From Vulcanimicrobiota bacterium (GTDB lineage: Bacteria; Vulcanimicrobiota; JAJTBE01), in assembly GCA_021107945.1 (NCBI GenBank), contig JAIORV010000172.1, positions 1-35,937 of the forward strand: a stretch of 35,937 nucleotides of DNA, read 5' to 3'. Shown piece after piece: positions 31,174 to 35,937 of the stretch (within the stretch, counting starts at the first letter, position 1; each line of letters opens with the position of its first letter). The notes under the pieces were generated by a model. It saw nothing but the letters and a program-made list of their open reading frames with translations, was not told the DNA's origin and did no database searches. Made by a program: the position numbers and the translations under genes.

Positions 31174-33846
31174 TTAGCCAATCATATTCAGATCCGATAT
31201 GAAACCCCTGATATCCTTATATCTATCCTGTCCCTCGCGGCAGGCTAACTCCAGGACTTCTCTTAACGCCGGTGAGACTGTATGATGCCATTCCTGCTTG
31301 TCGGCATCCTGATTGTAATAACTTCTGTTTCCCAGGTAAAACATCAATCTGGCAAGGGATGTTATGTCCTTGCCGTCTCCGTCTCTGTCGTTGCCGGGTA
31401 AACGCGTCGGAATTGTTTCGCTGAATCTTTCCACATTGTAATCGACCAGTTTTAATACGCCGTGAATATCAAGAACCAGAGAGTCTGATTTGATTTCTCC
31501 GACTTGATAAGGTTTTGGGTTGTGATGAAGGTAATTAAGTGCGGACGATATTTCAAGTCCAAATTTGAGAAGCTCCTTTTGTGACAGGGGCTTTTTATAT
31601 ATTTTCAATAAACTTTCCAGGTCAAGTCCTTCAATGTTTTCCATAACCATATAGACCTTATTTTCCTCATTAAAACCATAAAGAATCTCTGCAAGATTTA
31701 TATGCTTATATTCCTCCAATCGTCCGATAATTTTACTGAGATTCGTGCTCCAGGATTTTAGTTCGTCCTTCTTCATATCTAAATCCGAAGCGACTATCTC
31801 CCTGAGAACGTATTTTTTTCTTTTACTGCTATCTTCTACAAGATATATATCTCCATGCTCACCTTTTGCCAGTAACTTCAAAACAAAAAATCGATTTTTA
31901 AATAACTTGCCGATCCCTAATGTTGCTTTTTTCTGTTCGGGTTCCACAGGCTTTATTTGGGGCTTTTTTTTCTCCAGCAGTTTGATTTTAAAGGGTGTCT
32001 GAATTCTTTTTTCCCCGGGCTTTTCCAGGTGCTTCAGTATTCTTACTAATTCCCTTTCATTAAGACTTGCAGGTTTCTTCTCTTCTTCGAAAGCAGATGG
32101 GGTTACCTTTGCCGACGGTTTTTCGAGAGTGGAAGGTTCCGGCGCAAACTCTTCCGGGTCGATCAGATCCTCCGGTGAAACAATTTCCATTGATTCTATA
32201 AATACTTTTTCTTCTTCAAGCTCCTTCTCTTCCTCCAGGAAGCTTTCCGGGGTCAGTATCTCACTTTTTTCCGGAATCTTATCCTCTATCTCATATGGTA
32301 ATATTTCTTTAAAATCATCCTCAAATGGCCCCTTTTCCATATTCCAGGATATCGAAACCCCTTCTTCAATTTCCCCATCCGGTTCGGCATCCAGTTGGAC
32401 TATATCAGGATGAATCGGCTTCAACCTTCTTAAGCGGATCTCCTCGTTTCTTTCTCTCTCGACCGCCTTTTCCATCATTTCCTCGTGTCGTCTTGTGTCC
32501 GACTCGATTCTTTCCACTATCTTCAAAATTTCCGGATCTTCCGTTTTTAACATTTCCAGGTATTTGTATTCAATAATTGAGCTTTCGAGATCCCTGCCAA
32601 TAGTGAACATAACCCCCTTTGCCAACTCCCTGTTCAGAACCTTTACCGTCAAACCCTTCAGACTTTCGATAAGCAGATTAATATCGATCCTGCTGAAGCT
32701 GAAATCAAACACGACGGCCTGCATATTTTTCGATACGATTTTCTTTATCCTGTCAATCGCTTTTGAATGTCCCACTTCCTCGTTTCTCAATTTATTCCAG
32801 AATCCCTGATCTTCTCGCCATGTTTTCGCGCAGGCATCATATAAGCGCGCCAGGATCATCTCTGCCCTTGATAGAAGTGAAAGAATCTCGATAGATTTAC
32901 TATTATTTTCCTCATTGTTCTTCATCATCAATCCTCCCCTTTTTATTCCCACAACCTCATAAAGATTATGCTCACCTGATTTTCCCGCAAGGGACATTCT
33001 GAATATCCTTCCAATGTCTATAATATCTTTTACCTTTTTGTATGTTTCTTCAGAGATAAGAAGTCTTGTTCCCGTTTTCTTGTTTGCGTTCTCAATCCGA
33101 CTTGCGAAGTTGACTGAATCGCCTATTGCAGTAGCTCTTCTATTCGGTCCCGCCCCCACAGCTCCTATTACGGCCTCGCCATAATGAATCCCGATTCGAA
33201 TATCGAGATGCTTATGAAACGCTACAGACAAGTATTCATTGAATTCATCCATCGCCTCAAGCATCTCGACGCCCGTTCTTACTGCATGCTCAGCGCACTG
33301 TTCTTCATCGTCCGTTCCAAATAAAGCCATCAGACCGTCACCCATGAAATTGAATATACTTCCCCCATTTGAGCTGATTATAGGTTGAACCCAGTTGAAG
33401 TACCTGTTCAATACATGTATTGCATCATATGGGAAGACCTGCTCCGCAAACGGAGTGAATCCCTTTATGTCGGCAAACAGGATTGCTAATTTTATCTCTC
33501 TTCCGACGGATTCAATGTCGGACCCGGCATCTAATTGATTGGAAAGCTTCTCATCTTCCCTGTCAAGAACAAGTCTTCTTACTTTAACATCTCCACTTAC
33601 TCTTGTCTGGCATGCAAGTCTCACCTTGGGACCGAAATTGAGCTTTTTTGCAATTGCCTCCTCTTTCTCATTCCTTGGCAGGCAAGCCTCCGGGTTTTCC
33701 AAAATAAGGACCCTGCAAGTCGAGCACCGGGCATTTCCCCCACAGGCACATGTATGGGGGATGCCGGCCTCCCTGGAAACATCAAGGATTGTCTTACCGT
33801 TTGCAATGCATTCCATATCACCGGGATCAAAATGTATTTTTTTCAT
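31174..33846 (-). CDS. [2Fe-2S] ferredoxin - class III cyclase - ferritin-like - pseudokinase fusion
   Basis: This 890-aa cytoplasmic protein has four parts. Residues 1-95 are a [2Fe-2S] ferredoxin domain (Cys35, Cys41, Cys44, Cys79; spacing Cx5Cx2C). Residues 115-300 are a class III nucleotide cyclase with metal Asp126 (FADIKGFT), Asp170 (NFMGDG) and the GDSVNFASRIE motif. Residues 318-470 are a helical ferritin/rubrerythrin-like domain (RAEMILARLY, NEEVGHSKA, DTRRHEEMM). An acidic Pro/Glu linker leads to a kinase-like domain (about 655-890) that lacks the beta-3 Lys (YVLREI), the HRD Asp (VGEIKSDS) and the Asn, but keeps DYN for DFG, so it is probably a pseudokinase. It is likely a redox- or iron-responsive second-messenger source. 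ATG 33846 has GGGGG six bases upstream. Substrate (ATP or GTP) is not decided. Confidence 0.88.
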   Translation of the reverse strand: MKKIHFDPGDMECIANGKTILDVSREAGIPHTCACGGNARCSTCRVLILENPEACLPRNEKEEAIAKKLNFGPKVRLACQTRVSGDVKVRRLVLDREDEKLSNQLDAGSDIESVGREIKLAILFADIKGFTPFAEQVFPYDAIHVLNRYFNWVQPIISSNGGSIFNFMGDGLMALFGTDDEEQCAEHAVRTGVEMLEAMDEFNEYLSVAFHKHLDIRIGIHYGEAVIGAVGAGPNRRATAIGDSVNFASRIENANKKTGTRLLISEETYKKVKDIIDIGRIFRMSLAGKSGEHNLYEVVGIKRGGLMMKNNEENNSKSIEILSLLSRAEMILARLYDACAKTWREDQGFWNKLRNEEVGHSKAIDRIKKIVSKNMQAVVFDFSFSRIDINLLIESLKGLTVKVLNRELAKGVMFTIGRDLESSIIEYKYLEMLKTEDPEILKIVERIESDTRRHEEMMEKAVERERNEEIRLRRLKPIHPDIVQLDAEPDGEIEEGVSISWNMEKGPFEDDFKEILPYEIEDKIPEKSEILTPESFLEEEKELEEEKVFIESMEIVSPEDLIDPEEFAPEPSTLEKPSAKVTPSAFEEEKKPASLNERELVRILKHLEKPGEKRIQTPFKIKLLEKKKPQIKPVEPEQKKATLGIGKLFKNRFFVLKLLAKGEHGDIYLVEDSSKRKKYVLREIVASDLDMKKDELKSWSTNLSKIIGRLEEYKHINLAEILYGFNEENKVYMVMENIEGLDLESLLKIYKKPLSQKELLKFGLEISSALNYLHHNPKPYQVGEIKSDSLVLDIHGVLKLVDYNVERFSETIPTRLPGNDRDGDGKDITSLARLMFYLGNRSYYNQDADKQEWHHTVSPALREVLELACREGQDRYKDIRGFISDLNMIG
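32923..32939 (-). promoter_or_regulatory. In-frame internal ribosome-binding site and ATG ATG
   Basis: Within the fusion gene, at the junction after the cyclase domain (codons about 303-308), GGGGAGG (32939-32933) is followed by ATTG and two in-frame ATG codons (32928 and 32925). The second ATG is seven bases from the SD, an ideal spacing. Translation from here would give a 583-aa ferritin-like/pseudokinase protein. It may be a relic of a two-gene arrangement or a live dual start. Confidence 0.6.
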
Positions 33847-34108
33847 ATACAACCCCCGTCTAATGAAATAATAGTCTTAATATTATATTGTCATTTTCTT
33901 TTACAGGTATTTTTTTTCCTTCCTGATTTTTTTGCATCAAGATACGTCCTGCAGAAACTATCTCCTACAGGATTACATTAAATGCAAGAGAATTAAAACA
34001 GAGGTAACTATTCAGACCTTTCCACTGTAGAGAGCCTTCCATGCTCGATTTTCGTGACAAGATGCCACTCCTGCAAAACTAAACATTTACGAAAAAAGTA
34101 ATTATATT
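33847..34108. other. Divergent promoter gap
   Basis: 262 bp between the cyclase fusion (minus) and the radical SAM gene (plus). It is AT-rich and must hold both promoters. No RNA gene, repeat family member or clear operator is seen. Confidence 0.4.
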
Positions 34109-35203
34109 ATGAAATACAAACTCGAGAAAGTACCCCCCGGCGTATATTTTGAGATATCAAGGAAATGCAACCTGAAATGCAAGTATTGTTATGCACGTAT
34201 TTCCGTTGATGATTGTGCGGCAGATAACTCACCGGAAAATAATCAACTCACCGGGACATCGCCTGAGCTTGATACCGATGATATAAAAAATGTTATTCTT
34301 AAAATAAAAAACGCCGGCAATGAATTGCTTATAATAAGCGGTGGAGAGCCACTCGTCAGAAAAGACATAATGGATATATTGCAATATTCCTGCGATACGC
34401 TGACCACAACCCTTCTTACAAACGCAACCCTCATAGACCTCGAAACCGCCCTGAAACTGGAATCTATAAACTCACTCAATATTAATGTCAGCATAGACGG
34501 CCCAAAGGCGGAATATCATGAGCGGTATCGGGGAGAAGGCACATTCCGCCGGACTATGACGGGCATAAAAAACCTGATGAAGGCAGGAATGAGAAAACGC
34601 ATTTCGCTTTGTATGACGGTGACATCAGTAAATATTGACTCTGTCAATGATATGATTTCTATGACAATGTCGCTGGGGATACCGTCGCTCGTTATAACCC
34701 CGGTAGTGCGCCGGGGGTATGCGGAAGAAATATGGGAAGAGATAAAATCCGCCCCCGAAAAACTGCTCCGGATGTTCAATGATATATATGAATTCGAGCG
34801 GAAATACGGCGACAGGATCCATATATCGGGCTCAATGAAATCCTCTCTCTTAAATACACTTGAAGACTCGGCGGGAATAGTAAAATGTCCCGTCGGGCAG
34901 AGAATCGCAATCGATTACACAGGGAATGTATATCCATGCTCACTGATGATGTCGCCACAGCACGCCACGGGGAATATGCTGAATGAACCGCTTGAGTCTA
35001 TTGTCAACGGGAATTTGATGAAGAAATACATGGAAATTGCCCTTACAAGGAAAGACAGGATGGATAAATGCCGCCCCTGCAAGTGGAACCCTGTATGTGC
35101 CGGCGGATGTATGGCCAGGGCATACCTGGAATGCGGCGACCTCCTCCTGCCGGATCCCGATTGCGAAATTATCAGGAAGATTCTTGATAGTGCCGGGGAA
35201 TAA
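34109..35203 (+). CDS. Radical SAM/SPASM domain protein
   Basis: This 364-aa radical SAM enzyme has the cluster motif CNLKCKYC (Cys20, Cys24, Cys27), the SAM-binding ISGGEPL near residue 80, and a C-terminal SPASM region with two groups of cysteines (CPVGQRIAIDYTGNVYPCS and CRPCKWNPVCAGGCMARAYLECGD) that would bind one or two auxiliary 4Fe-4S clusters. SPASM proteins include PqqE, heme-processing AhbC/AhbD-like enzymes, sulfatase-maturing enzymes and peptide-modifying maturases. I see no precursor peptide, sulfatase or heme gene nearby, so the substrate is open. ATG 34109 has no good ribosome-binding site. It is monocistronic, 89 bp before hicB. Confidence 0.9.
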   Translation: MKYKLEKVPPGVYFEISRKCNLKCKYCYARISVDDCAADNSPENNQLTGTSPELDTDDIKNVILKIKNAGNELLIISGGEPLVRKDIMDILQYSCDTLTTTLLTNATLIDLETALKLESINSLNINVSIDGPKAEYHERYRGEGTFRRTMTGIKNLMKAGMRKRISLCMTVTSVNIDSVNDMISMTMSLGIPSLVITPVVRRGYAEEIWEEIKSAPEKLLRMFNDIYEFERKYGDRIHISGSMKSSLLNTLEDSAGIVKCPVGQRIAIDYTGNVYPCSLMMSPQHATGNMLNEPLESIVNGNLMKKYMEIALTRKDRMDKCRPCKWNPVCAGGCMARAYLECGDLLLPDPDCEIIRKILDSAGE

Positions 35204-35292
35204 TGCTGTGTTATTTATATTTACAGGAGGAACAATCCATATATAGACAAAAATTCTAAAGACAGGATATACTAGTTTTTTTAGAGGTGAGG

Positions 35293-35541
35293 ATGTTGAA
35301 GACTTATATTTTCGCAGTAAAGATTCAGGAGGAAGAAGATAAGCGTTGGAGTGTCTGGATTCCTGATTTACAAGGATGTACTTCCTGGGGTTATTCAAAA
35401 CAGGAAGCTCTGGAGAATATCAAAGAAGCATTACAATTGTATGTTGAAGTTATGATTGAAAAAGGAGAACCATTACCGGCAAATACTGAACTTAAAACCT
35501 TAAAGCTTCTTGATTCTCCGGCGGTGGCGATAGCTATATGA
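35293..35541 (+). CDS. hicB: HicB-like antitoxin
   Basis: This 82-aa HicB/UPF0150 protein has the conserved VWIPDLQGCTSWGYSKQEALENIKEALQLYVEVMIEKGEPLP core, a partial RNase H-like fold that binds and neutralises HicA. The frame opens at GTG 35287, but ATG 35293 is better because GAGGTGA (35284-35290) matches the anti-SD and gives a normal spacing. It lacks an obvious C-terminal DNA-binding domain, so autoregulation may need another element. The gene overlaps hicA by four bases (ATGA). Antitoxin comes first, the less usual order for hic. Confidence 0.92.
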   Translation: MLKTYIFAVKIQEEEDKRWSVWIPDLQGCTSWGYSKQEALENIKEALQLYVEVMIEKGEPLPANTELKTLKLLDSPAVAIAI

Positions 35542-35777
35542 GACCGGAATTAAAAAATATTACAGCTCGAAAACTTGTAAATGCCCTGGAAAAAGATGGG
35601 TTTAAACTCGCTAAAGGAAGAGGCGGACACCGGGTTTACTATAATCCTGACCATAGAATTGTAGTAGTTCCCTTTCATCGTTCGGGTGATACCTTCCCTA
35701 TCGGCACTTTATCAAGCATGTTAAAATCCATCAAATGGACTGAGAACGACCTTCGAAGATTAGGACTATTCAAATAA
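35538..35777 (+). CDS. hicA: HicA-like mRNA interferase toxin
   Basis: This 79-aa HicA/YcfA protein has a dsRBD-like fold with the catalytic His in KGRGGHRVYYNP and the typical VVVPFHRSGDTFPIGTLSSMLKSIKW tail. HicA toxins cut mRNA and tmRNA independently of translation; HicB blocks this. Its ATG overlaps the hicB stop (ATGA), which ensures antitoxin is made first. It is followed by direct repeats and a 20-bp palindrome at the window end. It could act in stress response, phage defence, or stabilisation of this region. Confidence 0.92.
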   Translation: MRPELKNITARKLVNALEKDGFKLAKGRGGHRVYYNPDHRIVVVPFHRSGDTFPIGTLSSMLKSIKWTENDLRRLGLFK

Positions 35778-35849
35778 TAAATACTCACATTTCGCGCATG
35801 TGAATTTGTTAAGAAGTAAGAAGTAATAGAATTTATTTCAAGTGCCTTA

Positions 35850-35887
35850 AGGTGATAACGGGTGTTTTTCAGGTGATAACAGGCGTT
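35850..35887. repeat. Two imperfect 17-bp direct repeats after hicA
   Basis: AGGTGATAACGGGTGTT (35850-35866) and AGGTGATAACAGGCGTT (35871-35887) match at 15 of 17 positions with a 21-bp period. They lie 19 bp before the palindrome copy 2, an arrangement similar to the direct repeats beside palindrome copy 1. Confidence 0.7.
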
Positions 35888-35905
35888 ATAAGGGGTTTAA
35901 GACAA

Positions 35906-35925
35906 CACCACAATTTATTGTGGTG
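35906..35925. repeat. 20-bp perfect palindrome, copy 2
   Basis: CACCACAATTTATTGTGGTG is the exact reverse complement of the palindrome at 5187-5206. Four bases before it (ACAA) also match the other copy in inverted orientation. It ends 12 bp before the window edge and could be an operator for a gene beyond it. Confidence 0.75.
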
Positions 35926-35937
35926 AATTGAGCGTAA

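Overview
The window (about 36 kb, moderate GC, both strands coding) looks like chromosome of an uncultured, diderm, probably anaerobic or facultative bacterium outside the well-studied groups. The signs are a lipobox lipoprotein, two LepB-type signal peptidases, split transketolase, two-subunit glycine decarboxylase, FixABC, an EFR1-type flavodoxin-ferredoxin, frequent TTG starts, and long intergenic spacers built from degenerate dispersed repeats. I cannot name the phylum from sequence alone. There is no tRNA, rRNA, CRISPR array or intact transposase.

Layout. 1-4.9 kb, minus strand: the 5' part of an EFR1 ferredoxin gene that runs off the window, an ATPase + RloB-type TOPRIM pair (AbiL-like defence), and a split transketolase. 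5.4-8.2 kb: an ankyrin lipoprotein and a GT-C glycosyltransferase, divergent around a perfect 13-bp inverted repeat. 8.6-12.7 kb, minus strand: the rplS-lepB-lepB-rbgA neighbourhood followed by a membrane SGNH hydrolase. 13.1-15.3 kb, minus strand: an ATPase + DUF4435 TOPRIM pair resembling PARIS (AriA/AriB), lying upstream of rplS where trmD is often found. 15.8-18.1 kb, plus strand: an unrecognised protein with PT-barrel-like motifs, then two tandem Gly/Met-rich paralogues. 18.3-21.6 kb, minus strand: a GH63/MGH1-like glycosidase and a YtfI/GerW-like pair bracketed by inverted copies of one dispersed element. 22-25.1 kb, plus strand: fixABC. 25.1-25.9 kb: a tandem-repeat array, a 14-bp minisatellite and a hairpin cluster. 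25.9-31 kb, plus strand: an exported small-domain repeat protein, then gcvH, gcvPA and gcvPB. 31.2-33.8 kb, minus strand: an 890-aa [2Fe-2S]-cyclase-ferritin-like-pseudokinase protein. 34.1-35.8 kb, plus strand: a radical SAM/SPASM protein and HicB-HicA.

How the genes fit together. The housekeeping part combines ribosome assembly and secretion (rplS, rbgA, lepB), C1/glycine metabolism (gcv), pentose phosphate carbon shuffling (tkt) and low-potential electron transfer (fixABC, EFR1). Between these sit accessory modules: two different ATPase/TOPRIM defence pairs, a toxin-antitoxin pair, low-complexity structural proteins and a multidomain signalling protein. The strongest candidates for undescribed biology are the redox-cyclase/ferritin-like/pseudokinase fusion, which has an in-frame internal ribosome-binding site at its domain junction, and the tandem Gly/Met-rich pair.
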